Positions 54,604 to 63,112 are shown, counted from the first letter of the stretch. The stretch: DNA of 64,000 nucleotides from Siccirubricoccus phaeus (GCF_008360935.1 NZ_SRXO01000018.1:1-64000), one strand, 5' to 3'. Numbers and translations: made by a program. The notes: generated by a model from the letters alone, not told the origin.

Positions 54604-55002
54604 TCAGGCGCAGTTGAGCTGCCAGGAGATGCCGAACCGGTCGGCGACCCAGGCGAAGAGGGTGCTGAAGCCGTAATTCCCCACCGGCATCATCTCCTTG
54701 CCGCCCTCCTTCAGCCTCTCGCTGAGCTGCCGGACCTCCGCCTCCGAGCTGCATTCGACGAAGAAGGAGAAGGAGGGGGTGAAGGTGAAGCCGTGCTTCA
54801 CGAAGCTGTCGCTGCAGCGCACCGTCTGCCCGCAGATGGTGAAGCGCGCGTGCTTGATCGTGCCTTCCGGCCCTGGTTCACCTGGCCCGTAGCGCGTGAT
54901 GTCCTCGATGCGTCCGCCGGGGAAGACGGAGAGGTAGAATTCGAGTGCGGCCGAGGCTTGGCCCTCGAACATCAGGAACGGCTCGATCGAGCGCGATGCC
55001 AT
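54604..55002 (-). CDS. VOC-family PhnB-like protein
   Basis: The 132-residue protein is a glyoxalase/VOC-fold member: PFLMFEGQASAALEFYLSVF, then GFTFTPSFSFFVECSSEAEV and WVADRFGISWQLN. These are often annotated as 3-demethylubiquinone methyltransferases, but no methyltransferase motif is present. The ATG at 55002 follows GGGAGGA. It is convergent with hutH, only 6 bp apart. Confidence 0.86.
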   Translation of the reverse strand: MASRSIEPFLMFEGQASAALEFYLSVFPGGRIEDITRYGPGEPGPEGTIKHARFTICGQTVRCSDSFVKHGFTFTPSFSFFVECSSEAEVRQLSERLKEGGKEMMPVGNYGFSTLFAWVADRFGISWQLNCA

Positions 55003-55379
55003 GCTGGGTCCTCCCTGCCCTCCAGGCCGGTCGGCCGAAGGCGCTTTCAGGCGCCTTCGACACTCACGGGGCCCCCGCGAAGCTGGCTTCGCGGGGTGTG
55101 GGGCGAAGGCGATCATTCGCGAGGGCCATGGTCCGGCTTGCGTGTCAAGGACGAAGCCGCGCGTCGTGCGGACAGCACGCCTCCGGCGCGACGCGCGGTG
55201 CGCCTTCGGCGCATCCTTGACACGCGAACCGGACCATGGCCTGGGCTTGAGGTGCGCTCGACGAGGTCGAGCGCACGCAGGAGCGTGCCTCGACCGACGA
55301 AGCGCCAGCCGCAACAGCCCAGATTTGCTCTAACCTAGCCGGCAGAGGCCAAGCGGATACAAGTGCGGAGCGGAACCCG
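55003..55379. other. 377-bp intergenic region with long inverted repeats
   Basis: It contains AAGGCGCTTTCAGGCGCCTT, CCCGCGAAGCTGGCTTCGCGGG, the 28-bp-arm dyad (55124-55241), and GGTCGAGCGCACGC-AGGA-GCGTGC-CTCGACC (55265-55294). The 60 bp before hutI look like an ordinary promoter region. No gene is supported. Confidence 0.7.
55124..55241. repeat. 28-bp-arm inverted repeat ending in CCATGGCC
   Basis: The left arm starts GGCCATGGTCCGG and ends GTGTCAAGGA; the right arm (55214-55241) starts TCCTTGACACGCG and ends CCGGACCATGGCC. Two mismatches in 28. The 62-bp centre holds a nested CCGCGCGTCG-CGACGCGCGG dyad. The right arm resembles that at 38965-38992. Confidence 0.85.
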
Positions 55380-56573
55380 ATGTTCGATCGCGTCTGGCTG
55401 AACGCCCACCTCGCCACGATGGACGACGACGCCCTCGGCCTCGTCGAGAACGGCGCCGTCGCCGCGCGCGACGGCCGCATCGCCTGGGTCGGCCCCCGCG
55501 CCGCGCTCCCAGGCCCCGCCGCCGAGACCATCGACTGCAACGGCGCCTGGATCCTCCCCGGCCTCATCGACTGCCACACCCATCTCGTCTTTGGCGGCGA
55601 CCGCGCCGACGAGTTCGAGCGCCGCCTCGCGGGCGAGGATTACGCCGCCATCCTCGCCGCCGGCGGCGGCATCCTCTCCACCGTGCGCGCCACCCGCGCC
55701 GCCAGCGAGACCGCGCTCATCGCCACCGCCACGCCCCGCCTCGACGCCCTGCTGGCCGAGGGCGTCACCACCATCGAGATCAAATCCGGCTACGGGCTGG
55801 AGCGGGAGACGGAGCTCCGCCAGCTCCGCGCCGCCCGCCGCCTCGGCGCCACGCGGCCCGTCTCCGTCGTCACCACGCTGCTGGCCGCCCATGCCGTGCC
55901 GCCCGAATACAAGGGCCGCAGCGCCGACTATGCGCGCCTGGTGGCGGAGGAGATCCTTCCCGCCGCGCGCGGCCTCGCCGATGCGGTGGATGTCTTCCAT
56001 GACCCCCTCGCCTTCAACGATGCGGAGACCCGCCTGGTGCTGGACGCCGCCCGGCGCCTCGGCTTCCCCGTGAAGCTGCATGGCGACCAGCATGGCGATG
56101 TCGGCAGCGCCGCCCTCGGCGCCCGGTACGGGGCGCTCTCGGTGGACCATCTGGAACATGCCAACGCCGCCGGCCTCGCCGCCATGGGCGCGGCCGGCAC
56201 CACCGCCGTGCTGCTCCCCGGCGCCACCTACTTCCTGCGCGACGCCACAAGGCCCGACATCGCCGCCATGCGCCAATCCGGCGTGCGCATGGCGCTCAGC
56301 ACGGATCTCAACCCCGGCTCCTCCCCGGCCCGCTCGCTGCTGCTCATGCTCAATCTCGGCTGCACCCTGTTCCGCCTGACGGTGGCCGAGGCGCTGCGCG
56401 GCGTCACGGTGAACGCCGCCGCTGCCCTCGGCCTCCCGGATCGCGGCCGCCTCGCCCCCGGGCTGCGCTGCGACCTTGCCCTGTTCCGCATCGCCCGGCC
56501 CGCCGAGCTCTGCTACTGGATCGGCGGAAACCCGTGCATCGGCCGGGTGCTGGAGGGGATCGCCCATGCCTGA
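55380..56573 (+). CDS. hutI: Imidazolonepropionase
   Basis: The 397-residue amidohydrolase opens imidazolonepropionate to formiminoglutamate. It has the metal motif PGLIDCHTHLVFGGDR, EIKSGYGLERETELRQ, LHGDQHGDVGSAALG and STDLNPGSSPARSLLLML. GGAGCGG lies before the ATG. It is followed by a thioesterase with 8 bp overlap. Separation from hutH by the VOC gene and repeats suggests its own promoter. Confidence 0.96.
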   Translation: MFDRVWLNAHLATMDDDALGLVENGAVAARDGRIAWVGPRAALPGPAAETIDCNGAWILPGLIDCHTHLVFGGDRADEFERRLAGEDYAAILAAGGGILSTVRATRAASETALIATATPRLDALLAEGVTTIEIKSGYGLERETELRQLRAARRLGATRPVSVVTTLLAAHAVPPEYKGRSADYARLVAEEILPAARGLADAVDVFHDPLAFNDAETRLVLDAARRLGFPVKLHGDQHGDVGSAALGARYGALSVDHLEHANAAGLAAMGAAGTTAVLLPGATYFLRDATRPDIAAMRQSGVRMALSTDLNPGSSPARSLLLMLNLGCTLFRLTVAEALRGVTVNAAAALGLPDRGRLAPGLRCDLALFRIARPAELCYWIGGNPCIGRVLEGIAHA

Positions 56574-56973
56574 CCTGCAGGAGATGCAGGCCATCATCCA
56601 TCGCGGCGTGCCGCTGGCCGCCGCCTGGGGGGTGGAGCTGCTCTCGGCCGAAAACGGCACCGCCCTGCTCCGCCTGCCCTTCCGGGAGGAGCTGCTGCGC
56701 CCCGGCAACACCGTCTCCGGCCCCGCCCTCATGGGCCTCGCCGATGTGGCGATGTGGGCGGCGCTGCTCTCGGTGACCGGGGGGCGGGACGAAAGCGTCA
56801 CCTCCTCCATGCAGGTCACTTTCCTGCGGCCGGTCGGGGCACGCGCGGTGCTGGCGGAATCGCGGATCATCAAGCGCGGCAGGCGGACGATCTACGGGGA
56901 AATCCTGCTGCGGGCGGAAGGCAGCGAGGAGCTCTGCGCGCACATCACCACGCATTGGGTGGTGATCGTGTAG
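56566..56973 (+). CDS. PaaI-family thioesterase
   Basis: The 135-residue hot-dog-fold protein has GNTVSGPALMGLADVAMWAAL and SSMQVTFLRPVGARAVLAES, with the conserved acidic position in the first helix. Such enzymes hydrolyse acyl-CoA. It overlaps the end of hutI and is co-transcribed; a link to histidine breakdown is not known. Confidence 0.88.
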   Translation: MPDLQEMQAIIHRGVPLAAAWGVELLSAENGTALLRLPFREELLRPGNTVSGPALMGLADVAMWAALLSVTGGRDESVTSSMQVTFLRPVGARAVLAESRIIKRGRRTIYGEILLRAEGSEELCAHITTHWVVIV

Positions 56974-56984
56974 CCTGCTCCCAC

Positions 56985-57052
56985 CGCGCGCGGGGGCGCT
57001 GCCCCCTGCACCCCCGCCGGGGGGTGGACCACCCCCCGGACCCCGGTGTGAG
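56985..57052. repeat. G-rich multi-hairpin intergenic repeat
   Basis: GGGGGCGCTGCCCCC and GGGGGGTGG-A-CCACCCCCC hairpins followed by GGACCCCGGTGTGAGT. The last 16-mer also ends the block at 63113-63203. It lies between convergent genes and may terminate both. Confidence 0.75.
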
Positions 57053-57057
57053 TTGGC

Positions 57058-58149
57058 TCAGTTCGGGCGCAGGCGCAGTACCCGGCCACGGGCCTCGTCG
57101 GTCAGGATGTAGAGCAGGCCATCCGGCCCCTGCAGCACCTGGCGGAAGCGGGCCATGCCGGCCAGCAGCTCCTCCTCCCCGGTCACCCGGTCGCCCTCCG
57201 TGCTCAGCCGCACCAGCACCGGCGGGTTCAGCCCGGCGACGAACAGGCTGCCACGCCAGGCCGGGAACGCCTCCCCGGTATAGAAGGCGATGCCGGAGGG
57301 GCTGATGGAGGGCGTCCAGTTCTTCACCGGGTCCGCCATGCCGGGGCGGGAGAGATCCTCGGCAATGCGGCTGCCGTCGTAATCCACGCCGCGCGTCACC
57401 ACCGGCCAGCCGTAATTCGCCCCGGGCTTCAGGATGTTGATCTCATCCCCGCCGCGCGGGCCGAATTCCGCCTCCCACAACGCGCCGGTCCAGGGGTTGA
57501 AGGCCAGGCCCTGCGGGTTGCGATGCCCCAGGGTGAAGATCTCCGCCCGCCAGCCCGGCCGGCCCGAGAAGGGGTTGTCCGCCAGCGGCGCGCCGTTCCG
57601 CGCCAGGCGCAGCACCTTCCCCGCCAGATCGTCGCCCTTCTGCGCCCGGTCCCGGCTGTAGCGTTCGCCGGTCGAGAGGTACATCGCCCCGTCCTGCCCG
57701 AACACGATGCGGCAGCCGAAGTGGTTGCGGCCGGAGCTTTGCGGCGGCGTCGCATCCAGGATGGGGGTGGCGGAGTCCAGTGCCGAGGCCCCGGCATTCA
57801 GCCGGGCCCGCACCAGCCGGGTCAGCGCGCCGCCCTGCACCAGGGCGGAATGGCAGAGGTAAAGCTCCCGCGTCGTAGCGAAATCCGGCGCCGGGGCAAT
57901 GTCCAGCAGCCCGCCCTGGCCCCGCGCCTCCACCGGCGGCACGCCGGCCAGAGGGGCGGACACGGCGCCCTCGCGGCCGACCAGGCGCAGCCTGCCGGGG
58001 CGTTCGGTGACCAGCAGCCGGCCATCCGGTAGGAAGGCGCCGCCCCAGGGCCGTTCCAGCCCGGTGGCGAAATCCTCCAGGCGGAAGCCGGTCTGGGCGG
58101 CGGCCGGGAGGGCGAGGAGGAGGGCGAATAGAAGGGAAAGGACGCGCAT
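57058..58149 (-). CDS. PQQ-dependent sugar dehydrogenase-like protein
   Basis: The 363-residue protein has a signal peptide (MRVLSLLFALLLALPAAAQT) and the six-bladed propeller of the soluble aldose dehydrogenase (YliI) family. It contains GLERPWGGAFLPDGRLLVTE, GHRNPQGLAFNPWTG, EFGPRGGDEINIL and GANYGWPVVTRGVDY. It probably oxidises aldose sugars in the periplasm using PQQ. Start ATG 58149; the upstream frame is low-complexity. Confidence 0.9.
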   Translation of the reverse strand: MRVLSLLFALLLALPAAAQTGFRLEDFATGLERPWGGAFLPDGRLLVTERPGRLRLVGREGAVSAPLAGVPPVEARGQGGLLDIAPAPDFATTRELYLCHSALVQGGALTRLVRARLNAGASALDSATPILDATPPQSSGRNHFGCRIVFGQDGAMYLSTGERYSRDRAQKGDDLAGKVLRLARNGAPLADNPFSGRPGWRAEIFTLGHRNPQGLAFNPWTGALWEAEFGPRGGDEINILKPGANYGWPVVTRGVDYDGSRIAEDLSRPGMADPVKNWTPSISPSGIAFYTGEAFPAWRGSLFVAGLNPPVLVRLSTEGDRVTGEEELLAGMARFRQVLQGPDGLLYILTDEARGRVLRLRPN

Positions 58150-58279
58150 GGCGCGGAAATGGGGCGGCGAGGCCGGGCTGCCACCCCTACCCCAACCCTC
58201 CCCCGCCAGCGGGGGAGGGAGGGCGTCACCCCCTCTCCCGCCTTGCGCGGGGGCCGAGGTAGGGGCCACGCCACCCCTG

Positions 58280-58369
58280 CTAGAGCAGATCCCCGGAGGC
58301 GTGAATCTGCTCTACAACCCATAAGCTAGAGCGGTTTCGCGCTGCACAGTCAGCGTGAAACCGCTCTAG
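58280..58369. repeat. CTAGAGC double-hairpin element, copy D
   Basis: Hairpin 1 pairs AGAGCAGA with TCTGCTCT and includes a GANTC (58303-58307). Hairpin 2 pairs CTAGAGCGGTTTC with GAAACCGCTCTAG. It shares the CTAGAGC ends and a GANTC with copies A-C but is otherwise different, so it is a related subtype. Confidence 0.7.
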
Positions 58370-58497
58370 TGTCCCGCTTCCGAAGTCCTGCGGACTTCGT
58401 TCTCGGGCAACTAGCTCTTGTTTTCAGTGGCCTGCTTGTCCACTGCCTTCGCTGGAAATCCAGCGAACTTCGCGGGCAGAACACTAGCGGTAAGGGG
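58366..58497. mobile_element. Putative MITE-like element bounded by CTAG
   Basis: The ends are inverted: CTAGTGT at the left, ACACTAG at the right, with inner CCCGC/GCGGG. Inside are hairpins GAAGTCC-GGACTTC, CAGTGG-CCACTG and CGCTGG-AAAT-CCAGCG. There is no ORF. The left CTAG is shared with the end of copy D, and removal of the element would restore CCGCTCTAGCGG, as expected for insertion at TA with target duplication (IS630/mariner type). Confidence 0.5.
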
Positions 58498-58600
58498 GGA
58501 GAACAGCGCCCCCTCCCCCCACTCCGCGGAGGAGGGTTGGGGTCGGGGTGCAGCCATCTGGCTACCCCTGCCCCCTGCCCACACCGGACCGCCCGTTGCC

Positions 58601-58691
58601 CCGCCGCGGCTTTGCCGTGGCGGGCTGTGCGAGTCATCGCCCCGCAAGCGACTCCGGGGCCCCCATGGCGTTGCGCAGCAACGCCATGGGG
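58601..58691 (-). repeat. Post-stop hairpin mosaic, copy R3 (trxA terminator)
   Basis: On the minus strand, two bases after the trxA stop, comes CCCCATGGCGTTGC-TGC-GCAACGCCATGGGG (perfect 14-bp stem, 58661-58691). GCCCCGGAGTCGCTTGCGGGG follows, then CCGCCACGGC-AAA-GCCGCGGCGG (58601-58623). Order and content equal copies R1 and R2. Confidence 0.8.
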
Positions 58692-58692
58692 A

Positions 58693-59022
58693 TCAACCGA
58701 TCTGCCCCGCGATCCAATCCTTCAGCGCGCCCTTCGGCATGGCGCCCACCTTGGTGTCCAGCAGCTTGCCGTCCTTGAACAGCAGCATGGTCGGGATGCC
58801 GCGCACTGCGTACTCGTTCGGCGTCATCGGATTCTCGTCGATGTTCACCTTCGCAACGGTTAGCTTGCCCTCATATTCCTTGGCGATGTCGTCCAGGATG
58901 GGGCCGACCATCCGGCAGGGGCCGCACCATTCCGCCCAGAAATCGACGAGCACGGGGCCGGACGCGCCGAGCACATCCTGCTTGAAGGTCTCGTCCGTCA
59001 CGGCCTTGGTGAGTTCGCTCAT
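58693..59022 (-). CDS. trxA: Thioredoxin
   Basis: The 109-residue thioredoxin has the active site WCGPC (C33, C36), DFWAEWCGPCRMVGP and the cis-proline GIPTMLLFKDGK. It reduces protein disulphides in the cytoplasm. The ATG at 59022 is chosen; earlier codons add a non-conserved tail. It stands next to addA, as in several Rhodospirillales, with 399 bp between. Confidence 0.96.
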   Translation of the reverse strand: MSELTKAVTDETFKQDVLGASGPVLVDFWAEWCGPCRMVGPILDDIAKEYEGKLTVAKVNIDENPMTPNEYAVRGIPTMLLFKDGKLLDTKVGAMPKGALKDWIAGQIG

Positions 59023-59421
59023 GTCTTTCACGCCTCGCTGTGGGGCAGCCGCCAGCAGGCCGGGCTGCCCCAGTCCCGTCACAAAGTCGGTGTGCCGGGC
59101 GCCCGGGTCAAGGCTGGTAACAGGAGGGGGCGGTCATGCCGCCGACGCATGCGCCCCATCCGGCGACGCCCCCACCGTCCTGGAACCCGGCGCCTGGAGC
59201 AGCGCCCGGTCGGGCAGGCCCGTGCGGGACTCCACCCGACCTTAGATCGCGCCAGCGCGGGCCGCGTTCACTCGCCCTGGCGCATCCCGCGCCGCGGACT
59301 CGTCGCGTGGCAGGAATTCGCGCCGCCGGCCATGCCGCGCATGTCGCAACAGGGTCCCGGTGATGGCGGGTTCGTCCTGGCCAGGGTCCCGGCACGCCGC
59401 AGACCCTTTTGCGACAGGCTC
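59023..59421. other. 399-bp region between addA and trxA
   Basis: No supported gene. A 75-codon ORF (59136, plus strand) has a GGAGGGGG site but shows mixed codon use and proline/arginine-rich sequence, so it is not called. A GGGGCAGCC-GGCTGCCCC hairpin (59051-59076) lies in the trxA leader. The stretch includes the addA 3' end and the trxA promoter. Confidence 0.5.
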
Positions 59422-62400
59422 TTACGCCGGCTCCCCGGGCGCATGCAGGTCCAGCAGCTCGTCCGGCAGGGGCATCAGCCGCGCCCCATGGGTCCAGACC
59501 AGGGTGCATTCCACAAGCCGGCCCGGGAAGGCCTGCCGCAGCACCGCCCGGTAGGCCGCCATCTGCCGCAGGTAGAGCGGCGCCACCTGCTCCGGCCGGG
59601 TCGGCGGCGGGCGGTTGGTCTTGAAGTCCAGCACCAGCACCCGCTCGGGCGCCACCACCAGCCGGTCCACCTGGCCGGCGATGAGCCGCCCGCCGACCCG
59701 CCCCGCCAGCGGCGCCTCGGCCAGGCTGCCGGGGGCGAAGGCGGCCTGCATGGCAGGCTCGGCCAGCAGGGCGAGCACCTCGGCCAGGGTCTCCGCCTGT
59801 TCCTCGGCCGAAAGCCCATGGCCGGGACGGGCGAGGAAGCGCCGCGCCGCCGCCTCCCGCGCCTCCGCCGCCTGCTCCGGCAGATGCTGCAGCAGGGCGT
59901 GCACCAGCCTGCCGCGGCGGAAGCGGCGTCCCTCCGGGTCGGCCTCGCCATGCGGGGCGGCGGGAATCTGCTCCTCCCCCGGCAGGGCGGAAGGCGCGAT
60001 GGCGGCCTCCGCCGCCTCCGGCGGCGCCGGCCGGGTCGCCCAATCCGGCAGCGGCCCTGCCTCCGCCTCTGCCGCCACGGGCGTATCCGGCACCGCCGGC
60101 CGGTCCTGCCCGCAGGCGAAGCGGAAGCCCATGCCGTCGCCGAAATCCGCCGCCGCCGGCGCGCCCAGCGCGGCCATGTCGAACCGCGTTTCCTCCGCCC
60201 CGGGCAGCCGGCGGAATCCGCCCTGCACCAGCCGGTACCAGGGCTTCGGGTCCTTGCCCCAGCCGCAGAGGATCAGCCGGTCCTCCGCCCGGGTCAGCGC
60301 CACGTACAGAAGCCGATTCTCCTCCTCGGCCCGCTTGCGGTCGTCGGCGACGCGGGCGGCAAGGAAGGCCGGCGCCTGGAAGCTCTTGTTCGGCGCCCAG
60401 AGCGGCAGGGGCAGCCCGTCCTTCTCCAGCCAGCGGATCGCCTCCCCGCCCTGCCCGGCCCCGACATCGGCGAGGATGACGATCGGCGCCTGCAGCCCCT
60501 TGGCGTTGTGCACCGTCATGATGCGCACCGCCTCGCCGCTGCCCTCCGCCTCCCGCTTCACCTCGGCGCCGCCCTGCCGCAGCCAGTGGAGGAAGCCTTG
60601 CAGGCTGGGCGGGTGGCGCGCCTCATGGTCCAGCGCGGCGTTCAGCAGCTCGTCCAGCACGTCGGCGGCTTCCGGCCCGAGGCGCGCCAGGATGCGCGCC
60701 CGGGCGGGGGAGCCGTCCATCGAGGCCTCCCCCAGCGCCTCCGCCAGCAGCGCATGCGGGGTGACGAGGTCGGCGCGGTCCGCCAGCCGCGCCAGCCAAT
60801 CGGCCGCCAGCGCCGCGGTATCCCCGGCCGAGGCTGCCCGGTGCGCCATCAGCGCCCCCCAGAGCGAGCCCGGGCGGCCATGCGCCAGCGCCAGCAGCGC
60901 CTCCTCCGAAAGCCCGATCAGCGGGCTCTTCAGCAGGGCGGCCAGTTGCAGATCATCCTCCGGCAGCAGCAGCACGTCGCACAGCGCCATGAGGTCCATG
61001 ACCGCCAGATGCTCGACGAGCTTCACGCGGGAGACGCCGGCGACCGGCACCTGCCTGGCCTTCAGCGCCCGCACCAGCAGCGGCACCAGCGCGACATTGG
61101 CCTGGCGCCGCAGCAGCACCAGCACATCGCCGGGGCGGACGGGGCGGCCGCGGGCCGGCAGCATCTCCGTGCCCACCATGCGGGCGATGCGCTCGGCGAG
61201 GGTTTCGGCCATCAGCGCCTCGGCGCTCGCCGCCGCCTCGGGCTCTGTCGGCACCACCCAGCTCGGCGGGGCGGGGGTGTCGATCGGGCGCAGCAGCGGC
61301 CAGAGCTCCACGCTGCCGGCATGGCCGGCGCGGTCCGGCAGATGCCGCAGCACCTCGCCCGGCGGCACCACCCCGTCGCGGGCCGGCCCTTCGGCGAAGA
61401 CCGCATCCACCAGCGCCAGCACCGGCGCGGTGGAGCGGAAGGAGACGTCGAGCTGCACCGGGCGGAACTCGCCGCCGCCGGCCAGCACCTTGGCCATGTA
61501 GTGGCGGCGCCAGGTGGCGAAGCCCTCGGCATCGGCGCCCTGGAAGCCGTAGATCGCCTGCTTGATGTCGCCCACGGCGAAGATGGTGCGGCGCGGCATC
61601 TCGTCCGGCCCGGGCTCCGGGGCGCCGAGGCCGGGCTGCGGGCGGCCGGGGCCGCGTTGCGGCAACGCCGCATCAGATTCACGTTGCGGCAGTGCCGCGC
61701 CAGGCCCGCCCTGCGGCAACGCCGCACCAGACTCACGTTGCGGCAGTGCTGCGCGAGGCCCGCCCTGCGGCAACACCACGCCAGACCCGCGTTGCGGCCA
61801 TTCGGCGCCGAGCCCAGCGAAGAACTCCCCGGTCAGCGCCGCGGCGATGCCCCATTGCGCCGGGTTGCTGTCCTGCGCCTCGTCCAGCAGCACATGATCC
61901 AGCCCGCCATCCAGCTTGAACAGCACCCAGGCGCTGCCCGGGTCCTGCAGAATCCGCCGCACATGGTCGATGAGGTCGCCATAGCCCAGCAGCCCGGCGC
62001 TCCTCTGCCGCGCCTGGCTGCGGCGGAGGATGGGCACCGCAAGCGCCAGCAGCGCGGCGGTGGCGGCGGCCAGCCGGCAGCCGGCGCGCCGCTCCTCGAG
62101 GCGCAGTAGGCGCTCGCCCTCGGCCGTCAGCGCCGCCTGCACCTCGGCCAGCCGCGCGCCCACCTGCTTGGTGGCCATGGTGCTGGGGGCACGGGTGGTG
62201 CCCTTGTCGGTCAGGAAGATGTTGCACCACTCGGCGAAGCGGGCGGCGCGGTCCTCCGGGTGGCAATCCAGCCAGGCGGCGATGCGGCCGGCCCTGGCCT
62301 GGTCGTTCTCGTTCCGGCTGGCGCCCAGCAGGCTGGCGGCGAGGCGCAGCGGCGCCTCCTCCAGCAGGCAGCCCTCCGCCGCCAGCAGCTCGGCCTCGTC

Positions 62401-63096
62401 CAGGCTCTCCGGCACCTCCAGCGCGGCGGCGAGGCGGAGGCGCAGCCCCTCGGTGGAATTCACCCCGGCGAGGCAGGATTCCAGCTTCTCCCGCGCCCGG
62501 TCCTCCAGCAGGGCGCGGGAGACATCGGCGAAGGCATCGGCCGAGGCGATGCCGGCGAGCAGGGCCAATTCCCGGGCGACGCCATCGGTACCGGCCAGCA
62601 CGGCCTCGCGCGCCTCGGCCAGCAAGGCGCGGGCATCCTGCTCCTCCAGCACGGAGAATTGCGGCGGCAACCCGGCTTCCAGCGGGAAGCTGCGCAGCAG
62701 GGACTGGCAGAAGGCGTGGATGGTGGAAATGCGCATGCCGCCCGGCATCTCCAGCACCTCCACCAGCAGGGAGCGGGCGCGGCGGCGCAACGCCTCCCCG
62801 GGCGGGGCACCGGTCAGGCGGCGGAGCTCGGCATCCAGGGCGGGCTCCTCGGCCACCGTCCATTCGCCGAGGCGCTTGCGGAGGCGGGCCTGCATCTCGG
62901 CGGCGGCGGCGCGAGTGAAGGTGAGGCAGAGAATGCGGCCAGGGGCCTGGGCGGGGTCCAGCAGCAGGCGGAGGACGCGGTCGATGAGGACCTTGGTCTT
63001 GCCGGAGCCGGCGGAGGCATCGACCCAGGCGGAGGCCAGGGGGTCGGAGGCCTGAAGCTGACGCTCCTGGGCGCGGTCGCGGGCGGAGAAGCTCAT
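59422..63096 (-). CDS. addA: Helicase-nuclease subunit AddA
   Basis: The 1224-residue UvrD-type helicase of the AddAB double-strand-break repair complex. Walker A is in DASAGSGKTKVLIDRVLRLL. The Walker B region is HVLLDEAQDSNPAQWGIAAAL, then FAVGDIKQAIYGFQGADAEG, RIMTVHNAKGLQAPIVILAD, and the C-terminal nuclease motif LVLDFKTNRPPPT. Between the Walker B region and FAVGD an inserted stretch of about 65 residues contains five 9-residue repeats of LPQ(R/G)(E/G)(S/P). Start ATG 63096 (MSFSARDRAQERQ). addB lies upstream on the same strand. Confidence 0.96.
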   Translation of the reverse strand: MSFSARDRAQERQLQASDPLASAWVDASAGSGKTKVLIDRVLRLLLDPAQAPGRILCLTFTRAAAAEMQARLRKRLGEWTVAEEPALDAELRRLTGAPPGEALRRRARSLLVEVLEMPGGMRISTIHAFCQSLLRSFPLEAGLPPQFSVLEEQDARALLAEAREAVLAGTDGVARELALLAGIASADAFADVSRALLEDRAREKLESCLAGVNSTEGLRLRLAAALEVPESLDEAELLAAEGCLLEEAPLRLAASLLGASRNENDQARAGRIAAWLDCHPEDRAARFAEWCNIFLTDKGTTRAPSTMATKQVGARLAEVQAALTAEGERLLRLEERRAGCRLAAATAALLALAVPILRRSQARQRSAGLLGYGDLIDHVRRILQDPGSAWVLFKLDGGLDHVLLDEAQDSNPAQWGIAAALTGEFFAGLGAEWPQRGSGVVLPQGGPRAALPQRESGAALPQGGPGAALPQRESDAALPQRGPGRPQPGLGAPEPGPDEMPRRTIFAVGDIKQAIYGFQGADAEGFATWRRHYMAKVLAGGGEFRPVQLDVSFRSTAPVLALVDAVFAEGPARDGVVPPGEVLRHLPDRAGHAGSVELWPLLRPIDTPAPPSWVVPTEPEAAASAEALMAETLAERIARMVGTEMLPARGRPVRPGDVLVLLRRQANVALVPLLVRALKARQVPVAGVSRVKLVEHLAVMDLMALCDVLLLPEDDLQLAALLKSPLIGLSEEALLALAHGRPGSLWGALMAHRAASAGDTAALAADWLARLADRADLVTPHALLAEALGEASMDGSPARARILARLGPEAADVLDELLNAALDHEARHPPSLQGFLHWLRQGGAEVKREAEGSGEAVRIMTVHNAKGLQAPIVILADVGAGQGGEAIRWLEKDGLPLPLWAPNKSFQAPAFLAARVADDRKRAEEENRLLYVALTRAEDRLILCGWGKDPKPWYRLVQGGFRRLPGAEETRFDMAALGAPAAADFGDGMGFRFACGQDRPAVPDTPVAAEAEAGPLPDWATRPAPPEAAEAAIAPSALPGEEQIPAAPHGEADPEGRRFRRGRLVHALLQHLPEQAAEAREAAARRFLARPGHGLSAEEQAETLAEVLALLAEPAMQAAFAPGSLAEAPLAGRVGGRLIAGQVDRLVVAPERVLVLDFKTNRPPPTRPEQVAPLYLRQMAAYRAVLRQAFPGRLVECTLVWTHGARLMPLPDELLDLHAPGEPA
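61655..61789 (-). repeat. Five 27-bp tandem repeats within addA
   Basis: Units start at 61655, 61682, 61709, 61736 and 61763, with a partial sixth. They alternate in two variants, giving ALPQRES(D/G)A and ALPQGGP(R/G)A in protein. The reading frame is kept because 27 is a multiple of three, so copy number can vary without frameshift. Confidence 0.9.
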
Positions 63097-63112
63097 GCGC
63101 ACGGCCCCTGAA

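Larger units (their letters stand above)
58150..58692. other. 543-bp repeat-dense intergenic region
   Basis: From left to right it holds CCCTCCCCCGCC-GCGGGGGAGGG type hairpins (58196-58260), a CTAGAGC double-hairpin element (58280-58369), a CTAG-bounded element (58366-58497), another G-rich hairpin (58512-58540) and the inverted post-stop mosaic R3 (58601-58691). No gene is supported. Confidence 0.75.

Noticed and set aside
58280-58497. Hairpin cluster considered as a tRNA or small RNA gene
   Set aside because: No cloverleaf, no TTCGA arm and no CCA; stems are better explained as intergenic repeats.
58418-59245. 275-codon open frame across the repeat-dense region and trxA
   Set aside because: It reads through several hairpin repeats and antisense to trxA; no motif.
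59136-59363. 75-codon ORF with a GGAGGGGG ribosome site between addA and trxA
   Set aside because: The codon use is not GC-skewed at third positions as in real genes here, and the sequence is low-complexity P/A/R. The good ribosome site alone is weak evidence.
61655-61789. Repeat array considered as a CRISPR
   Set aside because: Units are contiguous with no spacers, in frame, and coding within addA.
59092-62109. A 1005-codon open frame on the plus strand
   Set aside because: It lies antisense to addA and is rich in R, H, Q and G; no domain is recognisable.
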